Assembly (NCBI RefSeq): GCF_900110415.1
Contig: NZ_FODR01000004.1
Span: 372,001-436,000 of the forward strand
Length of the DNA stretch: 64,000 nucleotides
Direction of reading: 5' to 3'
Source: Mucilaginibacter sp. OK283
GTDB taxonomy: Bacteria > Bacteroidota > Bacteroidia > Sphingobacteriales > Sphingobacteriaceae
A program made the translations under genes and the position numbers. Below, piece after piece: positions 24,310 through 32,681 of the stretch. The notes below the pieces were generated by a model, which worked only from the letters and a program-made list of their open reading frames with translations, searched no databases and was not told where the DNA came from. Each line of letters starts with the position of its first letter. Positions within the stretch are counted from its first letter, which is position 1.

Positions 24310-25452
24310 TTAAAGTAATCCTTTGGTCGATGGTAAAACCATCTTATTTACATCACGTTTAACGGCCATTTTTATTGCCTTCGCAAAGGCTTTAAATATA
24401 GCTTCTATTTTATGATGTTCGTTCTGTCCTTCGGCTTTTATATTCAAATTGCATTTTGCCGCGTCGCTAAATGATTTGAAGAAATGGTAAAACATTTCGG
24501 TGGGCACATCTCCAACTTTTTCGCGTTTAAATTCGGCATCCCAAACTATCCAGTTACGGCCGCCAAAATCAATAGCTGCCTGCGCCAGGCAATCGTCCAT
24601 AGGCAGGCAAAAACCATAGCGTTCAATACCCATTTTGTTGCCTAAAGCAGTGGCGAAAATCTCGCCTAAAGCGATGCCCGTATCTTCAACAGTGTGGTGT
24701 TCATCAATATGCAGATCGCCTTTGGCAATCACTTCCAGGTCGATGCTGCCATGGCGGGCAATCTGATCCAGCATGTGGTCAAAAAAATGCAGGCCGGTTG
24801 ATACTTTGGCTTCGCCGGTACCATCCAGGTTTATTTTGATGTAGATATCAGTTTCTTTGGTGCTGCGGCGATGCTCAACCACGCGTTCTCCCAGTTTTAG
24901 AAATTCGTAGATTTTTTGCCAGTCGGTAGTTTCCAATGCGATGGTATCGCCAATATGATCTGCTTCGGTAAATTCGCCACCACCTAAGTTAGATTGGTTA
25001 TTTAACCAGATTGCTTTGGCACCCAGGTTTTTAGCAAGCAGCACATCGTTTTTCCTATCGCCGATGGTGAAAGAATTTTTAAGGTCGTATTTCTCTGTGT
25101 TAAGGTATTGCGTAAGCAAGGCAGTTCCCGGTTTACGGGTAGGGGCTTTGTCGGCCGCAAAGGTGCGGTCGATAATTTGGTTGGCAAACTTTACGCCCTC
25201 GCTTTCAAATGTTTTGAGGATAAAGTTATGCACCGGCCAAAAAGTATCTTCGGGATAAACGGCGGTACCTAAACCATCCTGGTTGGTAACCATTACCAGT
25301 TCAAAATCAAGTTCTTTGGCTATTTTGGGCAGGTAAGTTAACGCCCCGGGGTAAAAAGTAAGTTTTTCGAACGAATCGATTTGCTCGTCCGGCGTTTCGT
25401 TAATCATGGTACCATCACGATCAACAAAGAGTATTTTTTTTGATTTATCCAT
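24310..25452 (-). CDS. hisB: Bifunctional histidinol-phosphatase / imidazoleglycerol-phosphate dehydratase
   Basis: 380 residues. The N-terminal HAD phosphatase (about 1–170) begins [10 protein letters not shown] and has motif III K...GDRKNDV. The C-terminal dehydratase (about 190–380) has the metal-binding [25 protein letters not shown] and [15 protein letters not shown]. It performs steps 6 and 8 of histidine synthesis. Its start overlaps by 8 bp the end of an unrecognised gene inserted between it and hisC. Confidence 0.95.
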   Translation of the reverse strand: MDKSKKILFVDRDGTMINETPDEQIDSFEKLTFYPGALTYLPKIAKELDFELVMVTNQDGLGTAVYPEDTFWPVHNFILKTFESEGVKFANQIIDRTFAADKAPTRKPGTALLTQYLNTEKYDLKNSFTIGDRKNDVLLAKNLGAKAIWLNNQSNLGGGEFTEADHIGDTIALETTDWQKIYEFLKLGERVVEHRRSTKETDIYIKINLDGTGEAKVSTGLHFFDHMLDQIARHGSIDLEVIAKGDLHIDEHHTVEDTGIALGEIFATALGNKMGIERYGFCLPMDDCLAQAAIDFGGRNWIVWDAEFKREKVGDVPTEMFYHFFKSFSDAAKCNLNIKAEGQNEHHKIEAIFKAFAKAIKMAVKRDVNKMVLPSTKGLL

Positions 25453-26740
25453 TTAAGATATCTTTTATGTTGAATTCCATACTTCGGAGTTTATTTTTTA
25501 AATAAACATCGGCCGTAATTGAATTGCTGGATTTAACTTTAATTTGGCTGCCACTTAGCGTGATCTTCTGCAGCCAAAGGTATATTTGGGAGTTTTCTGC
25601 TTTGCCTATTTGTACCTTTCCCGATTTGCCCGAGGTTTTATCTAATACCGTAAAATAAATAGGGCTCTCTTCTTCCATGCTACGGGAAAAATAGCTGACT
25701 ATTAATTTGTATCGTTTATTTTCAATCACTTCATATACTAATTCCGTGTCCAGGCCCTTTTGTTTTATCTCTTGTATAGTACTTTCAATGATCTCGCTGT
25801 CAAGTTTATCGATGTGAGCAATATCCCTTAAGCCATTTACAATAACATCGAATACAGTCTGTTCTTTTTCAGCGTCACTTTGCTGTAAGTACCTATCATA
25901 GTCTATCACTGAAAGGCCATTTATATACCAATGATCAAGAGTAAATGATCGCTCCAGGCATACATCCATCGTTTTGCAAACCTGGATATATAAATGGTGA
26001 TACACAGGGCATAACAAATTTTTACTTCTTAAAATGTTCAAAAAGATCTCGCAATACTGATATGCATATGGGTAAAGAGCTTTTGCTCCCAAATCGAAAT
26101 CATATACCCTGAAATCCCTAATCCTTTTGTCTTTAACCTTATTTGATCCCGATCTTTCCTCTCTTAAATCAATTGCGTGCTTTAAGGTATCCGCTTTGGA
26201 TTTTGCTGCAAGTTTAATATTTTCTGATTCAAGAAAATTAGTGCTGATTTGACTTTTTAATAAGAGTAATACATTTTTAAATGTCTCAAAATCAAAAAGG
26301 TCGTCTTTTTTTAGCTTTGATTTAACAATTGAGCCCGCTTCAAGATATTTGTCAATCAACACGTGTGCTAAATCAATTTCAGATAGGTTTTTATATTGGT
26401 TGTCAACCTCAAACTGATGTTCATATTTTTTTTGATCGGCCTTATCTAAATGCTCGGAAAACTCAAACGCTTTTAAACTAACATCGATCTTTTTATAACG
26501 TCTGTTTAAAAAGGAAGATGGAAGAGTTTCGAACACTTTTTTAAAATCATTCTCAATTCCAACAACACCAGGCAAAACATATAGTGGGGAATAAAAGAAT
26601 GTTAACCAAAATTCATTGAACGAAGATGCGAACCCAGAACTATCCAATCTGTTTTGGATGATCGCAACAAGATATTCGAGGTTTCCTTTTAATCCTCCTC
26701 CATATCGTCCAGCTGTACTTGGCATTAAATAAATCTTCAT
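25445..26740 (-). CDS. Unrecognised 431-residue protein inside the his operon
   Basis: I do not recognise this protein. It is soluble, rich in Lys, Asp, Leu and Ser, with no signal peptide and no obvious catalytic motif. The opening [20 protein letters not shown] is glycine-rich; the middle (about 100–200) looks helical; the last 100 residues look beta-rich. It starts 4 bp after the hisC stop and overlaps hisB by 8 bp, so it is translationally coupled on both sides. Its DNA is clearly more AT-rich than hisC or hisB, suggesting later arrival. It is not a known histidine enzyme, and every step is accounted for elsewhere in the operon. A regulatory or defence-type cargo role is only a guess. Confidence 0.75.
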   Translation of the reverse strand: MKIYLMPSTAGRYGGGLKGNLEYLVAIIQNRLDSSGFASSFNEFWLTFFYSPLYVLPGVVGIENDFKKVFETLPSSFLNRRYKKIDVSLKAFEFSEHLDKADQKKYEHQFEVDNQYKNLSEIDLAHVLIDKYLEAGSIVKSKLKKDDLFDFETFKNVLLLLKSQISTNFLESENIKLAAKSKADTLKHAIDLREERSGSNKVKDKRIRDFRVYDFDLGAKALYPYAYQYCEIFLNILRSKNLLCPVYHHLYIQVCKTMDVCLERSFTLDHWYINGLSVIDYDRYLQQSDAEKEQTVFDVIVNGLRDIAHIDKLDSEIIESTIQEIKQKGLDTELVYEVIENKRYKLIVSYFSRSMEEESPIYFTVLDKTSGKSGKVQIGKAENSQIYLWLQKITLSGSQIKVKSSNSITADVYLKNKLRSMEFNIKDILNG

Positions 26741-26744
26741 TCAA

Positions 26745-27857
26745 TTAAAGTAACGAGGGGCCAAAATTCTGTAGGGTGTCCAATAATATGGTGTTTTCTT
26801 CGGGGGTGCCCACGGTAATGCGTAAGCTGCCCTCGCACAAATCAATTTTTGAGCGGTTGCGTACGATGATGCCTTTACCCACTAAAAATTTATAAATACC
26901 GTTGGCATCAGTAGTTTTCACCAAAATGAAGTTGGCATCTGATGGATAAATATCTACCACAAAATCAAATTCCTTTAAAGCGAGTACCAGCCTGTCGCGT
27001 TGTAAAAGGGTTTCTTTTATCCAGCCATTTACCTGGTCAACGTTTGTCAGGGCTTCTAATGCCAGTTGCTGCGATGACTCGTTAACGTTGTAAGGTGGTT
27101 TAACTTTATTCATCACCTCGATAATCTCTTCGCTGGCAAAGGCCATCCCAACACGAAGGCCAGCCAGGCCCCATGCTTTGGATAAGGTTTGCATCACCAC
27201 TAAATTGGCATATTCGGTAAGTTCCTGAATAAAAGTTTTTTGACGGCTGAAATTGATGTAGGCTTCATCAACCACTACAATACCATTAAAGTTTGCCAGC
27301 AATGTTTCAACATCCGCGCGGTTAATGGAATTGCCCGTTGGGTTATTTGGCGAACATATAAATATCAGTTTGGTATGCTCGTCGATAGCTTCGGCAATGC
27401 CTTCTAAGTTCAGCTGATAATCTTCGGTCAGCAAAACCTTGCGGGCCTCCACATCATTGATGTTGGCCGATACCTCGTACATACCATACGTAGGGGGCAC
27501 CAGGATCACGTTATCAACACCTGGGTTGCAAAAGCTGCGGAAAAGGATATCGATAGCTTCATCGCTGCCGTTTCCTATAAATATGTTACGCGCAGGTACG
27601 CCCTTGATCTCGCTTAACCGCATTTTAATGGCGTATTGCATAGGATCAGGGTAGCGGTTAAATTGCTTTGCTAATGGTGAACCGTAGGCATTTTCATTTG
27701 CATCTAAAAAAACACTGGCCTCGCCCTGGTACTCATCACGTGCCGATGAATAGGGGACAAGCTTTTTGATGTTCTCTCTGAGTAGGCCCCCCAGCCCCCT
27801 AAAGGGGGAGTTTCCATCGGGGCCACTATAGTATTGTTGTTTTAATTCTTCACTCAT
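26745..27857 (-). CDS. hisC: Histidinol-phosphate aminotransferase with repeat-encoded N-terminal tag
   Basis: A 370-residue fold-type I PLP enzyme, about 20 longer than usual. Residues 25 onward (LLRENIKKLVPYSSARDEY) are where HisC proteins normally begin. Residues 1–24 are foreign: 16–24 (NSPFRGLGG) are read from a G/C-run palindrome and 1–15 from the interior of the same short element. The PLP lysine is in TLSKAWGLAGLRVG, with SPNNPTGN upstream. It transaminates imidazole acetol phosphate. The start codon lies inside the inserted element, so expression now depends on it. Confidence 0.93.
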   Translation of the reverse strand: MSEELKQQYYSGPDGNSPFRGLGGLLRENIKKLVPYSSARDEYQGEASVFLDANENAYGSPLAKQFNRYPDPMQYAIKMRLSEIKGVPARNIFIGNGSDEAIDILFRSFCNPGVDNVILVPPTYGMYEVSANINDVEARKVLLTEDYQLNLEGIAEAIDEHTKLIFICSPNNPTGNSINRADVETLLANFNGIVVVDEAYINFSRQKTFIQELTEYANLVVMQTLSKAWGLAGLRVGMAFASEEIIEVMNKVKPPYNVNESSQQLALEALTNVDQVNGWIKETLLQRDRLVLALKEFDFVVDIYPSDANFILVKTTDANGIYKFLVGKGIIVRNRSKIDLCEGSLRITVGTPEENTILLDTLQNFGPSLL

Positions 27858-27924
27858 TTTAATAAATCTTAATTTGCGTACCTAAAGCTTTAGGACGTAA
27901 TCCCCCTTTAGGGGGTTTGGGGGC
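27786..27924. mobile_element. MITE-like inverted palindrome pair spanning the hisD–hisC junction
   Basis: Inverted copies of the G/C-run palindrome at about 27786–27810 (GCCCCCCAGCCCCCTAAAGG...) and 27901–27924 (TCCCCCTTTAGGGGG...GGGGGC) enclose about 90 bp. The inner segment holds the hisC start codon and a perfect CCTAAAGCTTTAGG palindrome (27881–27894). The right copy contains the hisD stop codon. The architecture matches the ends of the DUF559 element but has no internal gene, so it looks like a non-autonomous derivative. Confidence 0.7.
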
Positions 27925-29203
27925 TTTTTCTAACACTTACCGCATTCCTGTGCGCATGCAATCCTTCCATCTCGGCCAAAATTTCAACCGTGTGGCCAAT
28001 ATTTTGAATTCCCTCGCGGGTGATGTGCTGGAACGTGATTTTTTTTACAAAAGAATCTACCGATACGCCCGAGTAAGCCCTTGCGTAACTGCTGGTTGGC
28101 AAAGTATGGTTGGTACCCGATGCATAATCTCCGGCGCTCTCTGGCGTTAAATTGCCCAGGAAAACCGAGCCCGCATTAATGATACTTCCGGTTATCTGCT
28201 CCCAGCTGTGTGTTGCCAATATTAAGTGTTCAGGCGCATACCGGTTACTGAAATCCATGGCTTCGGCCAGGCTGGATGTTACTACAATGTAGGAGTTATC
28301 CAACGCTAAACCGGCAATTTCGGCCCTTGGTAATACGGGTAATTGTTTTTCTATTTCTGCCAAAGTCGCTTCCGCAATGGTAGCCGATGTGCAAACCAAC
28401 ACCGATTGACTGTCAATACCATGCTCGGCCTGCGCCAATAAATCGGCAGCTATATAAGCCGGAATAGCGGTATCATCTGCAATAACCAATACTTCTGACG
28501 GGCCTGCCGGCATATCGATAGCCGTAGTAGTAGTAGACTGAATAAGCGTTTTAGCTTTGGTTACAAACTGGTTGCCGGGGCCAAATATCTTATCAACCTT
28601 AGCAATGCTTTCTGTACCGTAAGCCATTGCTGCTATGGCCTGTGAGCCACCAACTAAATAAATTTTATCGATTCCTAACAATAGCGCCACATAGGCTATA
28701 AAAGCATTTACCTTGCCGCTTTTTTGCGGAGGCGAGCAAACAACAATTTCATGGCAGCCTGCAATGCGCGCCGGGATGCCCAGCATTAAAAATGTGCTTG
28801 GCAAAACAGCAGATCCGCCGGGGATATATAAACCAACTTTTTCAATCGGCCTTAACTCGCGCCAGCATGTAACGCCGGGCATGGTTTCTACCTTATCCTC
28901 GGTTTTTAGCTGTGTTTGGTGGAATTTGTAAATATTGCTGTAAGCGGTTTCCAGGGCATTTTTTTGCTCTGGCGTAATAGCTTCAGCCAGTTCCTCCAAC
29001 TCGGCCTTATCCAAAAAAAGCTTAGTTAGCGCTACCTTATCAAACTTTTGGGCATAGTCAATCAGGGCGCTGTCGCCGTGCTGCTGCACGTTGGCAATCA
29101 CTTCCTCCACAACAGCACGAATCTCATTTGCCGGGTCAACATTACGCTGAACCAGTTTCTGGATATCTTTTGCAGTAAGTTCTGAATACTTAAATAGTTT
29201 CAT
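27908..29203 (-). CDS. hisD: Histidinol dehydrogenase with repeat-encoded C-terminus
   Basis: A 431-residue zinc- and NAD-dependent enzyme for the last two steps of histidine synthesis. Key blocks: GLYIPGGSAVLPST, IAAMAYGTESI, DMPAGPSEVLV, QAEHGIDSQ, YAPEHL and the C-terminal EGLHAHRNAVSVR. The final residues SPQTP and the TAA stop are read from a G/C-run palindrome, replacing the native end. The gene's start codon abuts another copy of the same repeat family, so both ends of this gene have been touched by insertions. Confidence 0.95.
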   Translation of the reverse strand: MKLFKYSELTAKDIQKLVQRNVDPANEIRAVVEEVIANVQQHGDSALIDYAQKFDKVALTKLFLDKAELEELAEAITPEQKNALETAYSNIYKFHQTQLKTEDKVETMPGVTCWRELRPIEKVGLYIPGGSAVLPSTFLMLGIPARIAGCHEIVVCSPPQKSGKVNAFIAYVALLLGIDKIYLVGGSQAIAAMAYGTESIAKVDKIFGPGNQFVTKAKTLIQSTTTTAIDMPAGPSEVLVIADDTAIPAYIAADLLAQAEHGIDSQSVLVCTSATIAEATLAEIEKQLPVLPRAEIAGLALDNSYIVVTSSLAEAMDFSNRYAPEHLILATHSWEQITGSIINAGSVFLGNLTPESAGDYASGTNHTLPTSSYARAYSGVSVDSFVKKITFQHITREGIQNIGHTVEILAEMEGLHAHRNAVSVRKSPQTP

Positions 29204-29204
29204 A

Positions 29205-29291
29205 GAGCCCCTAACCCCCTAAAGGAGGAATTTAAAAGGTTAATATTTATGTTGCAGCCACTTTCGCTCCCCCTTTAGGGGGCTGGGGGGC
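29205..29291. mobile_element. MITE-like inverted palindrome pair between hisG and hisD
   Basis: Left copy at 29205–29230 (GAGCCCCTAACCCCCTAAAGG...) and right copy at 29266–29291 (CTCCCCCTTTAGGGGG...GGGGGGC) are inverted, about 35 bp apart, with no gene between. The element fills the whole hisG–hisD gap: it touches the hisG stop on one side and lies 2 bp from the hisD start codon on the other. Confidence 0.7.
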
Positions 29292-30143
29292 TTAAAGAAT
29301 TATCTTCTCAATCGGCATTACTACAATGCCTTGCGCGCCGGCTTGTTTTAGCTGGCTTATCCTGTCCCAAAAATCGCGCTCCGGGATAACGGTGTGTACT
29401 GCAACCCAATCAGCTTCGGCCAATGGCACTACCGACGGGCTTTTAACCCCCGGCAATAAAGCAATCACTGTATCAAGGTTATCTTTATGAACGTTAAGTA
29501 CCACGTACTTAGTCTCTTTGGCGCGCAAAACCGATTGGATGCGTTGTATCAATTCCTGAACAAGGTCATTGCTTTCAGTGGCTTTACTGCTAATCAGGAT
29601 GGCTTCTGATGACATTACATCGGCAAATGCTTTTAAACCATTGCTTTTTAGCGTACCGCCGGTTGATACCAAATCGCAAATAGCATCAGACAAGCCCAGG
29701 CCGGGAGAGATTTCAACCGAGCCCGAAATGGTACGGATATCTGATTCGATACCCTGGGCTTTCAGGAATTTGCCCAATATCACAGGGTAGGTAGTAGCTA
29801 TAGCTTTACCATTTAAATCGGCAAGGGTAGCAATATCATTATTGTTTGGTACCGCTATTTTAAGCGAGCATTTGCCAAAGCCAAGACGCTGCAGATAGCT
29901 TACTTCAACTTCGGTTTCTTCTATCACATTTTCGCCTACTATACCCAGGTCGGCAATGCCATCCTGAACATATTCGGGGATATCATCATCGCGCAGAAAA
30001 AGAATCTCTAAAGGGAAATTGGAAACAGGCGAGATTAGTGAACTTTTGTAGTTTTCGAAGTTTAAGCCGCAATTTTTTAATAATTCGACAGATTTTTCGT
30101 TGAGACGACCAGATTTCTGGATCGCTATTTTAAGTGTTTTCAA
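29292..30143 (-). CDS. hisG: ATP phosphoribosyltransferase, long form
   Basis: 283 residues, including the C-terminal ACT-like regulatory domain of the long, HisZ-independent form (about 210–283). Landmarks: IAIQKSGRLNEKSVELL, DLGIVGENVI and the PRPP loop DLVSTGGTLKSNGL. It catalyses the committed step and is normally inhibited by histidine through the regulatory domain. It is the first enzyme gene of the operon, 74 bp after a histidine-rich leader peptide. Confidence 0.95.
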   Translation of the reverse strand: MKTLKIAIQKSGRLNEKSVELLKNCGLNFENYKSSLISPVSNFPLEILFLRDDDIPEYVQDGIADLGIVGENVIEETEVEVSYLQRLGFGKCSLKIAVPNNNDIATLADLNGKAIATTYPVILGKFLKAQGIESDIRTISGSVEISPGLGLSDAICDLVSTGGTLKSNGLKAFADVMSSEAILISSKATESNDLVQELIQRIQSVLRAKETKYVVLNVHKDNLDTVIALLPGVKSPSVVPLAEADWVAVHTVIPERDFWDRISQLKQAGAQGIVVMPIEKIIL

Positions 30144-30217
30144 AAGAATTGAATTTATGAACTATAATAAAAAAGAGTACAAACGGAGGTTGTTATTTCG
30201 CGTAGAAACATACATAT

Positions 30218-30277
30218 TTAGCTGATCACCACATGGTGGTGATGCAGATGAAGATGATGTAATGCGATACCGTTCAT
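30218..30277 (-). CDS. hisL: his operon leader peptide (19 residues, seven His)
   Basis: The open frame MNGIALHHLHLHHHHVVIS begins with ATG at 30277 and ends in TAA at 30218. Seven of nine consecutive residues (7–15) are His. It starts about 30 bp after a good Bacteroidota promoter and ends 74 bp before hisG. This is the classic design of a ribosome-mediated attenuator: stalling at His codons when His-tRNA is low would change folding of the downstream leader RNA. The His codons overlap a perfect 8-bp hairpin. It is too short for standard gene callers. Confidence 0.85.
   Translation of the reverse strand: MNGIALHHLHLHHHHVVIS
30225..30243 (-). promoter_or_regulatory. Hairpin overlapping the leader His codons
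   Basis: ATCACCAC-ATG-GTGGTGAT is a perfect 8-bp stem with a 3-nt loop, spanning leader codons 12–18. It is a likely pause or competing structure in attenuation. Downstream, a T run opposite 30166–30178 is preceded only by a weak stem (ACAA/TTGT), so the terminator itself is not proven. Confidence 0.6.
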
Positions 30278-30306
30278 TTTTTTATAGTATACGGGTAAGT
30301 CTGGCG

Positions 30307-30336
30307 CAAATATAGACAGATGTTTTTTAAATCAAA
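30307..30336 (-). promoter_or_regulatory. his operon promoter, Bacteroidota consensus
   Basis: On the minus strand, TTTG (opposite 30333–30336) is followed after 18 bp by TATATTTG (opposite 30307–30314), close to TTTG-N19-21-TAnnTTTG. Transcription would begin near 30300, about 23 nt before the leader peptide start codon. Confidence 0.7.
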
Positions 30337-30354
30337 ATTAAAAGTGAATTTGTG

Positions 30355-30500
30355 TCAGAACCGGAATTAAACGAATTAATGGAATTTATTGAATTTGAAA
30401 AGTGGCTTTTCGAGGATAACTTATTAACTACACCTGGAAAACGACCGAATTGGTTTTGAAATTCTGTTAATTCGACAAATTCGTTTAATTCCGGTTCTGA
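30355..30500. repeat. Perfect 23-bp inverted repeat (GAACCGGAATTAAACGAATT family)
   Basis: Arms at 30355–30377 and 30478–30500 are exact inverse copies separated by 100 bp. Twenty bases of each arm match the arms at 15167–15249. The right arm runs into the 3' end of the glycosyltransferase gene and supplies its last codons and stop. The left arm ends just upstream of the his promoter. Confidence 0.9.
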
Positions 30501-32014
30501 CTTTCATCATACTCATAAATTGCACCCTCGTCCCCAAAATCCTTAATCAGCCTCAGCTGTTTTACCTTTTGGATATCTTTTATGTTAATCAGTTCCGGGT
30601 TTTCGAGGCTTTTAAACCAGATAAGGTAATAATGCTTAAAAGTGTAAAATTTGGCTATATCCTTTTTAAAAAACCGATGAGGCACCAGGTAGGATGACAT
30701 GCCCGAGAAAAAGTAAACCGCCTCATGCGCATCGGTATAAATGGTAACCTTCGGGTCGAACTGGCTTTTATCCATGGTTTTAAGATAAGCCGCAAACGGC
30801 GAATCCATCCAGCTTTCGTCAGTATATCCCGGGTTGCCGTATTCGTCCCTTACCTGGTCGTCGTAGCGGTTTTTATCAATAAAAAACTCTTTGGTTACAA
30901 AACCCAGCATCAGGACGATCATAATAGCGCCCACTATTTTGCGGGTATTATCATTAACTATTTTTTTAAGCAGCAGCAGTCCCCAGCTGGTATAACCCCA
31001 AAGCGCGGGGATGTATATAGGTGCCAGCAGGCGATGGTTAATACGCTCGTACCGCGAAAAGGTTGACGACACCACTATAAATAAGCCATACACCAAAGCA
31101 AAAGTTATGGCCAGGTTTTCAAAACTATCCAGGTGCCTGCGGTAATAGTTGTAAGCCAGGGCAGCTATAAAACCACCGAATATTAAAATAGCCAATGGCA
31201 CAGATAACCAGTATTGGTTAGGTGTAAGCCCCATCCAGTCGCAAACCACGTTGCCAAAGTAATACAGGTTTTTGCCAAATGAGGTTATTGAAGGCTCCCG
31301 CGGCCCGGTAGTAGTGCCCGACATAAAAGCATTAAAAACCAAATTACTTACCAATAGCGAAATGCAAACACACCCGTATATAATAATATGTATGATCTTC
31401 TTTTTAAGCGGCAAAACCCTGTCCAGCAATAAAAGTAAGCCGCCGGTGCCAACAATGGTAACTGCGGCATAACGGGTAACGCAGCTTATTGCAGCAATTA
31501 AAGCCGCTACTATCAAAGCTTTAACCGTATGCTTCAGCAAATACTGCCTGAAAGCCACCAGGAAAAACAAGGTTTCTACTATAAATAACGTTTCGGACCA
31601 TAAGTAGGAGTATACCTGCAATAACGCCGGACTTAATATAATGGCTACCAGCATCAGCCACTTGTAAACGCAGTTTGCGGGCACAAAACGCTGCATGATC
31701 CAACCGGCGGTATAAATGAGCGTGGCAAACATCAAACCATTGAATACCGCGCCAAAAACAACAGGATCTATGCGGGTAATAAACATAATGCTCCCTAAAA
31801 ATATGGGGTAAAATACCGGGAAATCAACAATAGGGATATGGTTAAATGTTTGCAGCGTACCATTAGTGTTCAAGCTCCGGGCAGCGCTGGTGTACATAAT
31901 AGAGTCTGGCGATATACCGATACCGCTATAACTGCAAAACATTTGTATTGCAACAAAGCCAAGTACCGCGGCAATAAATGTGTCGTAGTTTTTTAAATAG
32001 CGGCTTAGCTGCAT
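30485..32014 (-). CDS. Polytopic membrane glycosyltransferase, GT-C/GT39-like
   Basis: 509 residues with about ten to eleven hydrophobic helices in the first 370 and a soluble C-terminal region. An acidic residue after the first helix (GISPDSIMY) fits the catalytic loop of polyprenyl-phosphate-sugar-dependent GT-C enzymes. Family members transfer sugars to lipid or protein on the outer face of the inner membrane; donor and acceptor are unknown. The last five residues (SQNRN) are encoded by the intergenic inverted repeat, which provides the TAA stop. Confidence 0.65.
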   Translation of the reverse strand: MQLSRYLKNYDTFIAAVLGFVAIQMFCSYSGIGISPDSIMYTSAARSLNTNGTLQTFNHIPIVDFPVFYPIFLGSIMFITRIDPVVFGAVFNGLMFATLIYTAGWIMQRFVPANCVYKWLMLVAIILSPALLQVYSYLWSETLFIVETLFFLVAFRQYLLKHTVKALIVAALIAAISCVTRYAAVTIVGTGGLLLLLDRVLPLKKKIIHIIIYGCVCISLLVSNLVFNAFMSGTTTGPREPSITSFGKNLYYFGNVVCDWMGLTPNQYWLSVPLAILIFGGFIAALAYNYYRRHLDSFENLAITFALVYGLFIVVSSTFSRYERINHRLLAPIYIPALWGYTSWGLLLLKKIVNDNTRKIVGAIMIVLMLGFVTKEFFIDKNRYDDQVRDEYGNPGYTDESWMDSPFAAYLKTMDKSQFDPKVTIYTDAHEAVYFFSGMSSYLVPHRFFKKDIAKFYTFKHYYLIWFKSLENPELINIKDIQKVKQLRLIKDFGDEGAIYEYDESQNRN

Positions 32015-32086
32015 AGGGTTTTTTTACTGTTAAATTTAGTTGTAAAAGTTGTAAGCGGGTAAAATGTTTTAAAATAGTTAAAAAGC

Positions 32087-32186
32087 CCAGCCCAAGCCCC
32101 CCTCTAAATCTCCCCCGGGTAGGGGAGACTTTTTATCAGCTTTCTTTTAAAGCCCTCCCTACCGGGGAGGGTTTGGGTGGGGCTGG
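32087..32186. mobile_element. Variant MITE-like palindrome pair downstream of gmhB
   Basis: Left half GCCCAGCCCAAGCCCC... with CTCCCCCGGGTAGGGGAG, and right half CCCTCCCTACCGGGGAGGG...GGGGCTGG, are inverted around a T/A-rich spacer. The layout is that of the other G/C-run elements, though the core sequence differs. It ends 3 bp from the gmhB stop codon. Confidence 0.6.
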
Positions 32187-32189
32187 CAT

Positions 32190-32681
32190 CTACGCAATCA
32201 AATCCAATACGGTGCTAATCGGCTGATCGCTGTCAATCAAAATTCCTTTAACACCAGCCAGGGTGCCTGCTTCCACATCGCGCTCGCGGTCGCCTATAAA
32301 ATAGGATAGGGCAGGGTCAATATTATATTTGGCAATGCCTTGTAGTAACAATCCTGGTTTTGGCTTGCGGCAATCGCAGTCGCCGGTAAAATTAGGGTGG
32401 TGCGGGCAGTAAAAAAAGTCGGTTATAACTACACCATGCTCAGCATATACAGTTTTTAAGTGATGGTGCATTTTTGCCAGTTCCTCTTCGGTATACCAGC
32501 CTTTGGCCAGGCCGCCCTGGTTAGTGGCTACCAATAGCATATAACCTCTGTCCTGCAAAGTTTTAAGGGCATCAAAATTATCAAGTACATGAAAATCCTC
32601 AAAACGGCGAACATAATCGCCCATTTCCTGGTTCAATACTCCATCGCGATCTAAAAAAACGGCTTTAACTTTTGCAGACAT
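32190..32681 (-). CDS. gmhB: D-glycero-D-manno-heptose 1,7-bisphosphate 7-phosphatase
   Basis: A 163-residue HAD phosphatase. Motif I is AVFLDRDGVLN, motif II VATNQGG, and the GmhB-type zinc loop is C-PHHPNFTGDC-D-C. KPKPGLL and GDRERDVEAG supply motifs III and IV. It removes the 7-phosphate during ADP-heptose synthesis for LPS core. Standing next to a membrane glycosyltransferase suggests an envelope-glycan neighbourhood. HisB-type phosphatase is a related alternative, but hisB is already present. Confidence 0.85.
   Translation of the reverse strand: MSAKVKAVFLDRDGVLNQEMGDYVRRFEDFHVLDNFDALKTLQDRGYMLLVATNQGGLAKGWYTEEELAKMHHHLKTVYAEHGVVITDFFYCPHHPNFTGDCDCRKPKPGLLLQGIAKYNIDPALSYFIGDRERDVEAGTLAGVKGILIDSDQPISTVLDLIA

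Noticed and set aside
30160..30200. Intrinsic terminator between the his leader peptide and hisG
   Set aside because: There is a T run but the preceding stem is only about four base pairs, so I did not call a terminator.
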